Below, one piece after another: positions 1 to 12,500 of a stretch of DNA of 64,000 nucleotides. The notes beneath the pieces are model-generated. The model searched no databases, was not told the DNA's origin, and saw nothing but the letters and a program-made list of their open reading frames with translations. The position numbers were made by a program, and so were the translations under genes. The DNA comes from Callorhinus ursinus. Lineage: Eukaryota > Chordata > Mammalia > Carnivora > Otariidae. Within the stretch, counting starts at the first letter, position 1, and each line of letters opens with the position of its first letter. The stretch spans positions 2,522,755 through 2,586,754 of the forward strand of contig NW_020312859.1 of NCBI RefSeq assembly GCF_003265705.1, given 5' to 3'.

Positions 1-135
1 TCACAGCAACCCGATGACGCTGAGCCTGTGAATGTCCCCATTTTACAGACGAGGACACAGAAGCCAAAAGAGGTTAATTAACTTGCCCAAGGTCACTAAC
101 TTCAAATGCCAGCCTTCAAATCTGGGCCTTGGAAT
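1..135 (-). repeat. MIR, cut by window edge
   Basis: CCCCATTTTACAGACGAGG and TTAACTTGCCCAAGGTCAC. Confidence 0.75.
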
Positions 136-1710
136 CTGCCCTTCACCTTCACACTTGATTCTTTCCCTCATTTAATGTTTGCGTCCGTCAAGATTTCGGT
201 AGGTGGACGCTTCCAGCATGGTGTGGTGGCTAGGTGAGTCCCTTCAGCTTTTCCCTCCCTAAATCTCAGCAGGTGGGACCGGTCCTGGTGTGTCCCCTAG
301 GGCTGGGGAAGGGCCTTCCTTCCCTGAGCCCCTTTCTGCCTGGTTGAAGATTGGAGTTCTCTGTGTTAAGGATGGAAGGAAACAGCTGTGGGTTTGGCAG
401 AGCCGAGCCACTCCTCACTCTTGCCTGGATGCACACAAGCCTCCCTTTTGGTCGAAACTCCAGTCTGTCACTGAGCACGCACTTCTGCTCACCCCTGCCA
501 ACCTGCCCCAGGCCCCAGCCATGTGCCCCCAGCTCCAGCGCCCTGAGCCTCTCACGCTCCCCTCCATCTCCCCTGCAGGTCTTGCTTCCTCTACCTGGCA
601 CTGCCCTTCCCACCTCTCCTCCCTCTCCACCCTCTGACTCATTCCTCTTCCAGATCTCAGCTCAGAACTGGCACGTAGGCTTCATCTCCTGTGCCAACTC
701 CAGTTAATTGATAGTAGCTCCCTGGGCTGCTGTGTGGAGAAGGATTCTGGAGCCTCGTCCAGCCTTGGCAGGGGTGTGGAGGTTGATTAGCAATGTCTGC
801 CCGGGTGTGGGCAGACGAGGGGGAACGGTAAGGGCTGCGAATCCTCTGGCTGCATCAGCGGCTTCCGCGGCCTGTTCTGCCCTCCACAGCACCCTCCCCT
901 CGGTCGTGATGGTCATAGGCGTGTCTGTCTGTCCCACTAGGCACCAAGTTCAGTGCCTGCCCAGCCTAGGACCTGGCCTACAGGTGGTATTTTGCAAATT
1001 TTGGTGGATAATGGGTAGGTGCTATGAGCAGAAGCACCCCTACATCCACTCTTTCCCGCCCTTCCTCAGCCTCCATCACGCAGAATCAGGGCCCCAGCAT
1101 CCTCTCTGGGTGCCAGAAGCTCTTGTAGCCAGCTCCCACAGCCCCTTCTGCTCCTTCCTTCTGTCCCTCGTCCTGAGGTGTCTGGGTCACCAACATCCAG
1201 TTCCCTGGGCGTCTGGGTCACTGTGCCCACAGCCCTGGAAAGCAGGGTGTGGGAGCTGGTGCGTGACCACTGCACCTGGGCTCGGGGTCATGTTTTTGCC
1301 AAGGCTGTTTCCCTAATCACCAAAGGCCCCGGAGGCCTGGTGGGTGGCTGGGACTCCCTTTCTCTTACCCACCTCTGCTCTGTAATGGTCCATACCTGAA
1401 GGACAGCCTGCGACTGCATGTGGCTCTGGGCTAGGAGACGCCGGGGGGGTGGGGGTCCGTTTTGTAAGCACTCGTATTTATGGTACATTTGACTGTGCCA
1501 GACTGAGTTCTCAGGAGTTCATCTCATTTAGTACTAACAACGGCACGGCGGGGTATCCTGTTTGTTCTTGCCCCACCCACACGGAAACCCAGATTCTAAG
1601 AGGTGAAGACTATACCTCCACAGTTCCAAGCCGGGGGGTGGGGGGGGTGGGGGGTGGTCAGGATTCAAATCCAGGCCTGCCTGGCCCCGCCCGGAGCCCG
1701 GACAGTAACA

Positions 1711-1737
1711 CCCCCCCCCCCCCCCCCCCCCCCCCCC
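1711..1737. repeat. Poly-C run, 27 bases
   Basis: Uninterrupted cytosines in the RIMS4 intron, preceded by G-rich GGGGGGTGGGGGG sequence at 1634-1655. Confidence 0.9.
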
Positions 1738-1792
1738 GCCAGGGGGAGGTCCCCCCGGGGCCTGTAGACACGGCAGAGCAGAGGGGTTAAGT

Positions 1793-1925
1793 AGGTGCTC
1801 TCTGGAGCCAGACTGCCAGTTTCTAGCAGAGAGATCTTGGGGTTATGTAACATTTCTGTGCCTTGGTTTCCCCTTCTGTTATTTACTGGGTGGATAAAAA
1901 AGTAAATTAGATCCCCAGCATCATG
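1793..1925 (+). repeat. MIR
   Basis: CTCTGGAGCCAGACTGCCAG, then CTGTGCCTTGGTTTCCCCTT. Confidence 0.7.
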
Positions 1926-3094
1926 CCCGTGAGCCACACTCATGTGCTTGGGGGCAGGTTTGGAAACATCTGGATGCTTGAGAAGCGGGAGTCGGGCTTG
2001 TGGGTTCTGTGTCTCCTGGCATACAGTCAATTCTGCGACACCGCTTGTTTTGAAAACGTGAATTTGTTCCAACACAGTTGAAGTATTAGGGAATAGCTTG
2101 AGCACAATACAGATTTCGCCTTTGCTCAGGTGTGTTTCATCTATGAGAAGCACAAGGGGAATGCAGAAAACTGCACCCACATGGGAGTAAACCAGACACC
2201 CCTCCAGCCACCCCCTGCTCCCTCAGCTCCTGCCCTGTGTCCCATCCACACCGGGCCTTGCAACTTCCTATCCCGTTCCAGACAGCCCTCCTCCTCCACT
2301 TTGCAGCAACTCCTGGGCCGCAATCCTTCCGACACACATTTTCCACAAGCAAACTTTAGGTCGTCGCCTACGTAAAGCACCGTATTTATTGTAGTCTGTA
2401 TGCATTTCTTAACCGTTTAATGTGTATAAAGACCGTGCTACCGTTTTTACTATGTTCCCGTCTTTCTTGTGTGTGTGTCTGTGTATATGTGATACTGACA
2501 TAGTGTTTGGGTGTTGTGCCCCTAACCCTGGTTTCCCCGGAAGGTCTGGGATTTCTTCTGGAAGGATTTTGCCCTGCAGAGCGATTTTTAGGAATGTCTG
2601 TTTTGCATGATAGCAAACTATAGTGTAGTGGAGGCTCGGTAGGTCTGTGGGAGGGCAGATGGATGGGAGGAAACATGGGGGCAGACAGTGAATGGAAGAA
2701 CAGAGAACCCATAAACTACTAAAACCTTTCAGAGCCACATAACCTATAATCACCATGAGGGCTGTACAGCCTTTTAATTTCGGATGCAATTGAGACAGGT
2801 GATCCACCCGGAAGAGAGAAGAGTCAACCCCTAAGTAACCCAGTTACTTCTTTAACTGTCGAGAGCACAGAAAATCCAGGGGCCAAATGGAGCTCAAAGG
2901 TTAATAATAAAAGACAAATGGGTTTCAGCTCCACAAACAAAACTTCACGAGATTTGAAATGCAGGAAATCTTACTTCACTATTAACACAAAATAAAAGGC
3001 TAGTGGCCCACAGGTTGTAATCCTGTTTCAGGCCTGTGCCTCTGCCTGTGTGGCTGGCGTGTGTCCTCAAGAGGAACCGCTTGCTGCAGCCCTC

Positions 3095-3095
<1 letters not shown>

Positions 3096-3132
<37 letters not shown>
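3096..3132. repeat. Poly-C run, 37 bases
   Basis: Uninterrupted cytosines, the longest homopolymer noticed in the window. Its exact length depends on sequencing. Confidence 0.9.
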
Positions 3133-3134
<2 letters not shown>

Positions 3135-3254
3135 ATGGCCTGGGCTTGGTCTCAGGCATCCAGATGCTGCATTTCCAAACAGGTCTGGAGTCAGAAGTGC
3201 CATGAAAGTACCATGGAGAGAGAGAAGAGGCTCTCCCAGGCCAGACAGCACGGG

Positions 3255-3475
3255 TCAGCATCTATTCCTCCAGCATATAATGTGTGCTGGGTCCTGTGCC
3301 GAGCACCCTGCCCGCGCGATCTCACTGACTCTCCCCAGCAACTCAGTAAGGTGATTACAGTTTATCCCCATTTCATCCATGAGGAAACAGCAGCTCAGAG
3401 AGGTTACAAAACTTACCCCAGGTTGCACAGCACTGGAATCCAAGGTCTGTCTTAGGCCAAAGTCCAGTCTCAGCC
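3255..3475 (-). repeat. MIR
   Basis: TTTATCCCCATTTCATCCAT, then CAGCTCAGAGAGGTTACA. Confidence 0.75.
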
Positions 3476-3514
3476 ACTGTATTTTCCCAGTTTGGGGCCA
3501 GCAGAAGGGTTTGG

Positions 3515-3800
3515 CAGTGAACATTTATTGAGTTCCTCCTGCATATACAGGGCATGGTCTAAGTAGTAGTATGTGCACGGTATTTAATTCAGCAGGCTCT
3601 TTCCCACCCCTTTGCGAATGGGCCCTATGAGCAGAGATTTTTGAAACCTTTAAATCTGGTACAGCACAGGCACCCACGGAACGAATGGCTACACGCTGTC
3701 CAAGAGGGAGGTAGGCGTGGTCTAGTGTGCAAATGAAAAGATTTAAGTGCAGAGACACCAGCAGCTTGCCAGAGATCACACAGCAAGCAGGTGACCAGTG
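3515..3800 (-). repeat. MIR/L2-like
   Basis: ACATTTATTGAGTTCCTCCT at the left and GCCAGAGATCACACAGCAAG at the right. May be two elements. Confidence 0.5.
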
Positions 3801-5558
3801 ACTAGAACCAGCTCGGACTTTGTGTCCTTTGCCTTTTTGTGCTACTCCCGGGAAGACCCCGAGGTGGAGTGAGATCTCTGGTACCGTCGGTCCTCAGGCC
3901 AGCAGGAGTCTGCCACTACTTTCTTCCTTCCTCCAGCCCCATGGAGGATGTGATAACCCGTTCAGGGTTTCTGGGGCGTCTGCCTGGTTCCTTGGCAGCC
4001 GGCGAGGCACCCTGGGATGGGAAATCAGGCAGCCGCCCAGATATTATAAACAATTACTGCTAATTACCAGGCCTGCCAGTTCCCCATTGTCTGCTCACAA
4101 TCCCACCAGGAACTGAGGCGCAGACAATGATGATGTTGGAGGGAACTTTCAATTTCAGGCTGCAGAAGCCTCGCTCTGCCTGGGAGGCTAGACCCTTCAG
4201 TGACTTGGAGCCCAAGAGGCACCACCGTTTCTTGGGCTTTTGGAGCCCAGACTCTCCTTACAAAGTGGAGCCTGGACCCCACAGATGGCCAGGAGCATGG
4301 GGTGGAAGAGAGACAGGGCCAAGGAGGAAGGCCCATGTCACCAGTCGTGAGAGAGTCTAGGTCTTAGCCTTGGTGCTGTTAATTAAGGATTTTTGCGAGA
4401 ATACACATTTCTATCCCTAGATATTTAAGTTATTTTCCCCATACTTTCTCTATGAGACTGTTGCATAATTGCTGAGATAATAGATTCAGAAGCCGGACTG
4501 CTTGGATTCAGTACTCCTCTGCCTGTCTTGGTTTGGCCCTCTCTCGGGTGCGGCAGGAACATATGCTTCTCTGGGGCTTGGAGGGACACAGAGAGCCTCA
4601 GAGACACAGGGCCACTTGACAAGACACCAGGCAGCCATTTCTGCAAAGCATCATGCCCTTTCCTTAGCTCCACCCAATAGGAAGGATGGGCACAAGTCCC
4701 CTCTGTTTTCAGGTTCCCCAGGCCTGTGTGGGGGTTCCCCTCGGGTCTCAGCACCACCAACCCCGTCCAGGGCCCCAGACCTTCCCCGAGGACCCTCCAG
4801 CATCCCTGCTCTCCCCTCCTCCCTGACTTCCACTGCTCCCTCAGGCTGAGGAGTCGTCGTTGGTTTATTTGGGGACAGGACAGCCTGGTTTTTGCACATA
4901 TCCCTCTAAGTCTGTTTCTTCTTGGATTTGCAGCTCAAAGGCCAAGAATCTGACCGGCTTGTTCACTGCCTTCTTACTGGGTTATTACTTGTCTCAGGCA
5001 GTAGTCTGAGGCAGTGGAAGAGGGTGGCAGGGATGGTAGGAGATCATGAAAAGGAAAAGCACTCAGGCTACAGTGTCAAATTATCACTCTGCCATCAAGC
5101 CTGCCAATAACTTAAGTAGAAACCGAATTTACTGGACGCCGCTCAGGCACCTCACATGGGTGTGGGAGGAACTTGAGCACCCAGGACTGGGGGGCTAATT
5201 CGGGGCTCTTGGTGAGGCGCACGCACAGGGCTCAATCCTCATGACTTTCGATCTCTGGGATTCTTTTTTTTTTGTTTCCCAGAGAGAATTTTTGTTTGAC
5301 TGAGCTTGGGTCAGGTGTCTAAGCCATGGAGCCATCAGCTCTGGCCAGGGGACAGGGGCACTGTATTTAAGTAAAGCCAGTAGCCATAACCGGCCTCTTT
5401 AATCAATGACTGAATGAAAACATTCGTTCCTTGTTTATGCCAGTTTCAGTGCAGGTGTTTCTGGTCGTTGGGCCCAGGCTCCCTTTTTCTTGTGGCTTCA
5501 CCATCATTAGGGTCCCTGATGGGGGAAGAGAAGATCATATGTGAAGTATTTTTTTTTC

Positions 5559-5782
5559 CCCCTAATTGTGGTAAAATACACAGGATACCCGCTCACCATC
5601 GTAACCGGTTTTTTAACTGAAGTAGAGTTGACACAGTGTTACACTGGTTTCAGGTGTACAGCACAGGCTGGGACAACTCTGTACCTTATGCTGTGCTCAC
5701 CGCAGCGTCGGTACCATCTGTCCCCATACAGCCTCTTACAGTAGCACTGATTGTGCTCCCTGTGACTCATCGTTCCATACAA
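5559..5782 (-). mobile_element. L1M fragment, part 1
   Basis: Contains ATTGTGGTAAAATACAC and matches the reversed 3' part of an ancient L1. It continues after the SINE at 5950. Confidence 0.7.
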
Positions 5783-5949
5783 TTTTTTTTTTTTTTTTTT
5801 TAGAGAGAGGAACTGGGGTTGGGGAGGGGCAGAGGGAGAGGATCTTAAGCAGGCTGTACGCCCAGCGTGGGGCTCACGGCCCTGAGATCACGACCTGAGC
5901 TGAAATCAAGAGTCAGGTGCTTCACCGGCCGAGCCTCCCGGGCGCCCCC
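5783..5949 (-). mobile_element. CAN-SINE (SINEC), inverted
   Basis: The T-run at 5783-5801 is the reversed tail, and the body ends in the GGGGGCGCC-type head. Flanks ATACAATTTTT and ATAACAATTTTT look like a target-site duplication. It interrupts an L1M fragment. Confidence 0.85.
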
Positions 5950-6640
5950 GTCATAACAATTTTTAAGTGTGTCGGTTGGGTGGCATTAAGTACAGTCCCA
6001 TTGTGCAACCAACACCACCGTCCACCTCCAGAACTCTTCATCTTGTTAAAGTGAACTCTGTCCCCATAAAACATGAATTCTTCATTCCCGCCCCCACCCC
6101 CGGGCCCCGGGCAACCATCCTCGTCTCTGAATTTGACTGCTCGAATACCTCATGTCAGTGGAATCACCTGGTATTTATCCTTTTGTGACTGGCTTATTTT
6201 GTTTAGCATGACATCTTCAAGACTCATCCCCGTTTGTAAAATGTGTCACAACCTCTTTTCCTTGTGCAGGCTGAATAATATTCCATTTTATGTATAGACT
6301 GTTCATCCACTGGTGGGCACTTGGGGTTGTCTCCACCTCCTGGCTATTGCAAATGACGCTTCTGTGAACATGGGTGTACAAATGTGTCTCAGACACCCTG
6401 CCTTCAATTTCCTTGGCATACTCCCAGAAGTGGAATTGCTGGATCATATGGTAATTCTATTTTTAATTTTTTGAGGAACTGCCATCCTGTTTTACATAGC
6501 GGCTGTACCATTTTACATTCCCACCAACAGTGCAAAGGATTCCAATTTCTCCACATCCTTGCCAACACTTGTTATTTTGTTTTCTTAATTTTATTTTGTT
6601 TTTGATAGTAGCCATTTCAGTGGGTATGAGATGGTGTCTT
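5950..6640 (-). mobile_element. L1M fragment, part 2
   Basis: GGCATTAAGTACAGTCCCAT, GAATAATATTCCATTTTATG and CAGAAGTGGAATTGCTGGAT are hallmarks of the reversed 3' region of an L1M element. Confidence 0.85.
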
Positions 6641-7200
6641 GTGAGCCCTGGCAGGTTTTTTTTTTTTTTTTTTTTCTTTTTCTGTAATGCCAGTGCCTGA
6701 CTTCAACTTTGATTGCTTGAGGCATTCATTTCAAAGAGGCAAACAAATTTGTCAGCCACACGGAGCCGGGCCACCTCCTCCACAGTTGAGGCTCTTTTGT
6801 TTTAGAGATCTTGATTGATTTTCAATAGCTGACCTTTTGGGCCACTTGTCTTTTCTCTTCCCGTGCTTTAAATTTCTGCTCTTATGTTTTAAATTCACCA
6901 ATAAAGAGTGAGCCCTGAACGCTTAGGCCCCCACCCTTGACCCCAATAAAAGCAGAACCCCTGGTCTGTGCTCTCTCTCGTGCCCCCCTTCCCATGACCT
7001 CGCTGTGTAGCCCCAGGTGTACTGGGCAGTTTCCCAGGTCTTGTAGGTAATAAGCCTTTATTTCTTTAAAGTTTCCTGATGATTGTTGCTGAGGGGCATC
7101 TTACAATCATAGTAAGAACCACAAGGGTTGGTCCAGTCCTGACATTGGTTTGAAGAGGGGAGATGTCTGTGGCAAGCACACGGTGGCCCAGGTAAGTGCC
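6640..7200 (+). mobile_element. Retroviral LTR-like cassette in RIMS4 intron
   Basis: A TATA-like CCAATAAAAGCAG at 6943-6955 is followed about 100 bases later by an AATAAG / TTTATTTCTTTAAAG polyadenylation-like region, the layout of a gamma-type ERV LTR (promoter, R, U5). A consensus donor CCAG|GTAAGT lies at 7191/7192. No clear TG..CA ends, primer-binding site or target duplication were found, so limits are approximate and the class is unresolved. No retroviral gene is present. Confidence 0.4.
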
Positions 7201-7469
7201 CCAGGCATTTCTAGGCTTTGGCATTACTATCATTGGCTGAGGCTGACAAAAAACGGATGGCATGGGGGTTAGGCCTGGAAGGGGCCTGTATCCCTTCAGC
7301 TCACATTGGCCACACTTGCTTACAAGGCTAGGAGACAGATTAAGCTGTCTCTCCAGGAGGAAGAGATGAGCAGAGCATTCCCCACACTCAGAAAAGCATC
7401 CCGGACTTCCAGGAGCCCACCTGCATAGTGGGACCAGTCCTGGACAAGGGGAGGGTATTGTATGCCATG

Positions 7470-7625
7470 GCAGCCGCCTGAAAGGTGTCTTCCACAGGCA
7501 GACCTAGGTTCAAATCCTGCCTCTCCACCCGATCACTGTGTGACCATAGGCAAGTGGCTTTCCCCCGCTGAACCCCAGTGTCCTTGATGTTAGCTAAATA
7601 AAATCATGCCCGTTTCCCTAGAAGC
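7470..7625 (+). repeat. MIR
   Basis: GGTTCAAATCCTGCCTCTCC, then CACTGTGTGACCATAGGCAA. Confidence 0.75.
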
Positions 7626-8925
7626 ACTGCAGGAGTCACACCAGAGGGTATGGCTCATGAGGATAGGACTTGAAGAAGCCCTGGAGCCCCGAGGGCGCTG
7701 GCACGTTGTAAGCCCTTAGGACTGAGGTACCCAACCTGAAGTAGGTGGGCCAGGGACTGCGTGTGTCTTGTTATATTGTCCTCTTTAGTAATTTCTTCAG
7801 GAGCAACACATTTCCCCAGCAAAATGGTCGGTTCTTGTGTACAGGGTCTTGTCCCTTGGGAAAGGCAGACCAGTGGTTCAAAGCAGGAGGGGACACACGT
7901 GTGGAGTGGATCCCCACACCCCACCTTCCTTGGAAGCTCTTCCTGCTCCTTCAAGGCTGAGATCCTAGCAGGTTTCCGAAGAGGGGGGCTTTGGTCGGCG
8001 GGGGATGCTCTGGTCCGGCAGCGAACCAAGCATACTGGGCCCTCGAGGCCCCAAAGCGGTTTCCTCCTCCTGCTCAGAGACCTCCCTGGCTGCTGCCGGG
8101 CAACCTGGCACATAGTAGGCACTTGTTAAAAGTCCGCTAGTGTTCTTGGGACCTGCCCAGGTGAAAAGTCACCAGGGATTGGCATTGGGAGTATTGTATT
8201 CAAGCGCTGACTGCCCTGGGAACTCTGTGGCTTTAGGCGGAGCAGGACCTGGGCCTCCTCATCTGAACAGTGGTGATAAATATGAAGAACCAACCTCCTG
8301 GGATTGGAGCGAGGGCCAGATGAGGAAGTGGGCTGCCGGTGCTTTGCTCCTAAAGATAACAGTACTCATCTCATTTAATACAACAGACCTAGGAAATGTG
8401 AACATTCTTATTCCCATTTCAGAGATGAGAGAGAAAAACTAACTCAAAATTGGCTGAAGCAAAATAATAATAATTTGTAATAATAATAGTTGTTACTGAC
8501 TTATGGAACCAAAAAAGATGTATCTTGCTTCAGGTAGAACTTGATCCAGGATCTCACGCAAGGCCACCTGTCTGATGGCTTCCGGATGGAAGCGAGATGG
8601 CTCCAGTCTTCTGTCTGAGGTTCAAGTCTGGTGGGAAGAGAGAGCTTCTCACTCCCTGAAGTTCACACAAAGCTTCTAACCAGATTTCTGTGGGCTAAAT
8701 TGGGCCACGCTCAGATCTCTGAGCCAGCACTGGCCAAGGGGAGGAATGTGCTGATCGGCCAGACTGCGCTCATACCCAGACCCTGGAGCCTGCTGTGCTC
8801 TGCTCCATGGGAATCAGTGCCTTGGGGAGGGGGCTCTTCAAAGCAGATTTGAGGTCTCATTCCCAACAGAAAGGGCAGTGGCCTTTGGGCAGCCCTGTAG
8901 CAGCAACAAATGCAGGCCTCTGAGG

Positions 8926-9090
8926 TCGAGCCACTGGTCCTATGCATCTCAAACGGTCAGGTGCAAACAAGTCTGCGGGGGCTCTTGTTAAAAGGCAGAC
9001 TCTGATTCAGCAGGTAGGGGTGGAGTGCGGTGCAGTTTTGTTCCTGATTAGCTCCTGGGCGATGCTGCTGGTCTCTGGACCACACAACCA
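8926..9090 (+). mobile_element. MER5A-like copy
   Basis: GGGGCTCTTGTTAAAAGGCA, GACTCTGATTCAGCAGGTAG and a closing GATGCTGCTGGTCTCTGGAC match. Confidence 0.65.
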
Positions 9091-9468
9091 GTGTCACGGC
9101 ACTAAGCCACGGGAACCAGGCACTGACAAGCATCACCTCTCATGCTTCTTACCACTACCCCAAGAGGCAGGTACCATCAGACCCATTTCACAGAGGTGGA
9201 ACCTGAGGCTTGGTGAGGAGAGGCGAGGGGATGGTACAGGACACAAAAGCTAAGCCCTAGAATTTTGGAGTCGAAGTGGAGATGTTAGGGCCATGAACAA
9301 AGAAGGAAGGAGGGAGACACAGGACAGAGGTCTGCCTGAGGCCGCGTAATGGGTGTGGACAGAATCCCCGGGGACTGAGGGGAGCTCTGGAGGTGACTGC
9401 CTGAGTCATCAGAGTCCTCAGTCAGCGCCGGGGAACATTTGGTTTTGTCTCCTCTTTCTTTCTTGCAG

Positions 9469-9581
9469 CCTTAACTATGGGGGAGTTTGCCTGGCGTCAG
9501 ATGCGCAGTTCAGCGACTTCCTCGGCAGCATGGGGCCAGCGCAGTTTGTGGGCCGCCAGACCCTGGCCACCACGCCGATGG
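9469..9581 (+). CDS. RIMS4: RIMS4 coding exon 3 (residues 80-116 plus split Gly117)
   Basis: The acceptor is a pyrimidine tract plus TTGCAG ending at 9468, and the donor is G|GTGAGT at 9582. The first base completes the codon before Leu80. The exon encodes LNYGGVCLASDAQFSDFLG onward. An in-frame ATG (Met100) is at 9530, upstream of the C2 domain, but an out-of-frame ATG at 9477 precedes it. Confidence 0.95.
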
Positions 9582-12500
9582 GTGAGTGCCCCAAGACCTG
9601 TTCTGGGGGCGGGGCACCGCAGGCCCTGTGTCTTTCTCCTCGCCCCCTCTACCTTGGCTGCATCCACTGAGCACCCAGCTTAGAGCCCTGTCTGCGCCCG
9701 CCAAGCCCTCAGCAGAGCCCGGGCACTCATGTTGGAATTATTTCTGGTCTTGTGTTGGGCTGGGAGAAGGGGAAGGGGGTTTCATCTCTAAGTAGAGAGG
9801 AGGGGCTGAGTCCTTGGGTGAGCTTATGAGCCACTTCTCGGTCCCTTTGCTTGGGGTCTCTTGCAGGGGATGTGGAGATCGGCTTGCAGGAGCGGAATGG
9901 CCAGCTTGAAGTGGACATCATCCAGGCTCGGGGACTGACAGCCAAGCCAGGCTCCAAGACACTGCCAGGTGTGGGGACTGCTCTTCCTTCTGCAAGGCAA
10001 GGGTGGACGTCGATGAGGTCCTGAAGGGTATCTGGGTCTAGAAGAGAGAAAATTGGGCCCAACTACGGGGGGACCCCTTTGTCCCAACTCTAGTGACTCA
10101 CATGGGACTAGTGGTTTAGGGTTTGTTCTGGGGACGCTCTTGAGATTGTCAGTTGACTTTATTGGTCTTCCCCACTGGTTTGAGCTTCTGGAGGACAGAA
10201 GCTTTCCTGTGTATGGCTATACCCCCATACGTGGGTGCCTGGCACACCCAGGCTGACCGAATGTGTCTGTGGTGACTGTGGAAGCCGGGGAAGGGGTGAG
10301 CAAATCAGGGACTGAGAGACGAAAGAGGTAAGAGCAGAGTGAGCAAAGGCAGGGAGGAGGCAGGCAGGCCCCCCCCCCCCAGGGGGTGGAGTAGTTCCCA
10401 CCCAATGCTGGCTACACCCCATCATCTGTATCTACCACCCCTGCGGCTGCCCCCCCAAAACTCCAGAGGGGGGCAGTCTGACCCTCAGCAGGGGGTGGGC
10501 AGCCTTGCTCTGCTGTGCCATGTGCCTACCATTTGAGGGCTCAATTGGAAGTCACCCTGCTGGCCTCTGTCCTCAGCGGCCTACATCAAGGCCTACCTGC
10601 TGGAGAACGGCGTCTGCATTGCCAAGAAGAAGACCAAAGTCGCTCGCAAGTCGCTGGACCCACTGTATAACCAGGTGCTGCTGTTTCCTGAGAGTCCCCA
10701 GGGCAAAGTCCTGCAGGTGAGGGGCCCTGGGCGGGGGGAAATGTGCGCAGTTCCTGAGGGAGAGGGGAGCGCTCCTGGGAAAAGGGGCGGTCTCCAGAGG
10801 GCCTCCACTGGAGGAAGTAGAGCACCGCGGTTGATCTGAGCTCTGTAGTACAACTTGGAACAGGTTCCTTTCTGAGCCTCAGCGGCCTCATCTGTAAGAA
10901 GGGTTGCTCGCGTTAACCTCCAGAGAAGGTCTGCGGTAGCTGCTGCCATTGTTCTTGTTATCCACCATCAACACAGCCATTCTGGAAGCCCGGGGCTTGG
11001 CCTGGAGCACAGAGATCATCGACTGGGAGGCGTTAAGGATCCAGAGAGGCGTGTGGTCCCCTGGCCCTTAAGGAGGGTCCTCAGGGTGACTTAGACGTGG
11101 AGCTGGAAATAGCCGCCCATCGTGGGCGTCGGCTGGGCCCAGGTCGGATGCCTGCAGGAACCGCGTGCCTGCTGCCTGAGAGCCGCCACTTGGGCACCTC
11201 TAGCTGGTGCCTCCGTGTCTTGCTTCTAACCAGGGCAGGCAAAGCGAATGAGGGCAGGCCCTGAGCGTTGCAAATGGCCAAGACAGCGGGACTTTCACCA
11301 AACTGGGAAGCCCAGGCCTGTCCAGGGCAGATTTTTTTCAACCTAAGGGTTAAGACCCATCCATGTGCTGTGAAATCAATTTAGCGACTCTCAGCAAGTT
11401 GTTTGCTTGTTTGTTTAACGGAATGGAAAGAAAACATTTGTCATTCTTAGGCAAGTTGTAGTTGGTGAGGCACTTGCTTCAACTGGGAATCCCACGTACT
11501 TGCTGCGTAATGCTGTAAAGGCCTTACTGTACATCCCTGTCAAAAAGCTTGGAAAAAGTCTTCCAGCCTAGAGGCATGCAAATACAATGTAAAACCCCAG
11601 AAGACCATCTAGGGGCCACATCTGGTCCACCAGAGGAAGGAAGTGCCTTCTGGCCTGAGCATCTTTGGAGAAGCTCCAGAGAACGGCCCTGTCTGGGATG
11701 TGGAGGGGGTGGGGCGACAGACATCTGAATGGGGGGGGTCCTTGCCACTGAGCTCTCTGACTGACGTCAGAGTGGGACAGACCCACCAGCACCATGCATG
11801 AGATCCAAACACCAGCTATAGTGTGTGCAACAGCTGCCGTACCCAAGTACCACGGATTGGGTGGCTTACACGATAGAAATTTATTTCTCATGGTTGTGGA
11901 GCTAGAAGCCCAAGATCAAGGTATTTAGTTTCTTCCAAGACCTCTCTCTTTGGCCTGCAAACGGCTACCTTCTCACTATGGGTCCTCACATGGTCTTTTT
12001 GCTCTACCCACATGCATCCCTGTGGTCTCTCCGTGTGTCCTCATCCTCCGTGTGTCCTCTTATAACGCCAGTGGGATTGGATTAGGGTCACCCTAATGGC
12101 CTCATTTGAATCTAAGGCCCTGTCTCCAAATTAGTCACATTCTGGGGGCTAGAGCTTCAACATGAATTTTGGGGGAACACAGGTGAGCCCATAACCCCGA
12201 TTTAAAATGAATCCGTCCATGCACTAGAGATGGACTTTGATCAGCTGCCCAAGGAGCTCTGAAGACTGGTCAGGTGAGCCACCTCAGGCAAATGATTTAA
12301 CTTCTCCCAGACTCTGTTGAAACAACTGAAATGGGAGCATTTTGTAGGTTGTTGGGAAGGTCGACTGTAAGGCCAGCGTCACCTTGGGGCAGGCAGTTTC
12401 TGACACCAGTGCACAGTAGTGCGGGCTCACGCTATTCTCCCCCCCCCCCCCCCGTGTGCTGGAGGAGCCGCTGAGAGTGTACAGGGAGCTTTCACATCCA

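Larger units (their letters stand above)
1..9468 (+). other. RIMS4: RIMS4 intron preceding exon 3 (3' part)
   Basis: I found no sequence matching the upstream RIMS4 exons (human residues 1-79), so this whole stretch is read as one intron entering from outside the window. It contains MIR copies, two very long poly-C runs, a split L1M fragment with a SINE inside it, an LTR-like cassette near 6.6-7.2 kb and a MER5A-like copy near 9 kb. No conserved coding signal was recognised; the open frames are short and repeat-derived. Confidence 0.7.

Noticed and set aside
2130..2380. Short frames around 2.1-2.4 kb as a possible missing RIMS4 exon
   Set aside because: No resemblance to human RIMS4 residues 1-79 and no suitable splice sites in the correct phase.
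5880..5950. tRNA gene
   Set aside because: The tRNA-like sequence belongs to the head of an inverted CAN-SINE; the same applies to 39024, 39244, 55386 and 59454.
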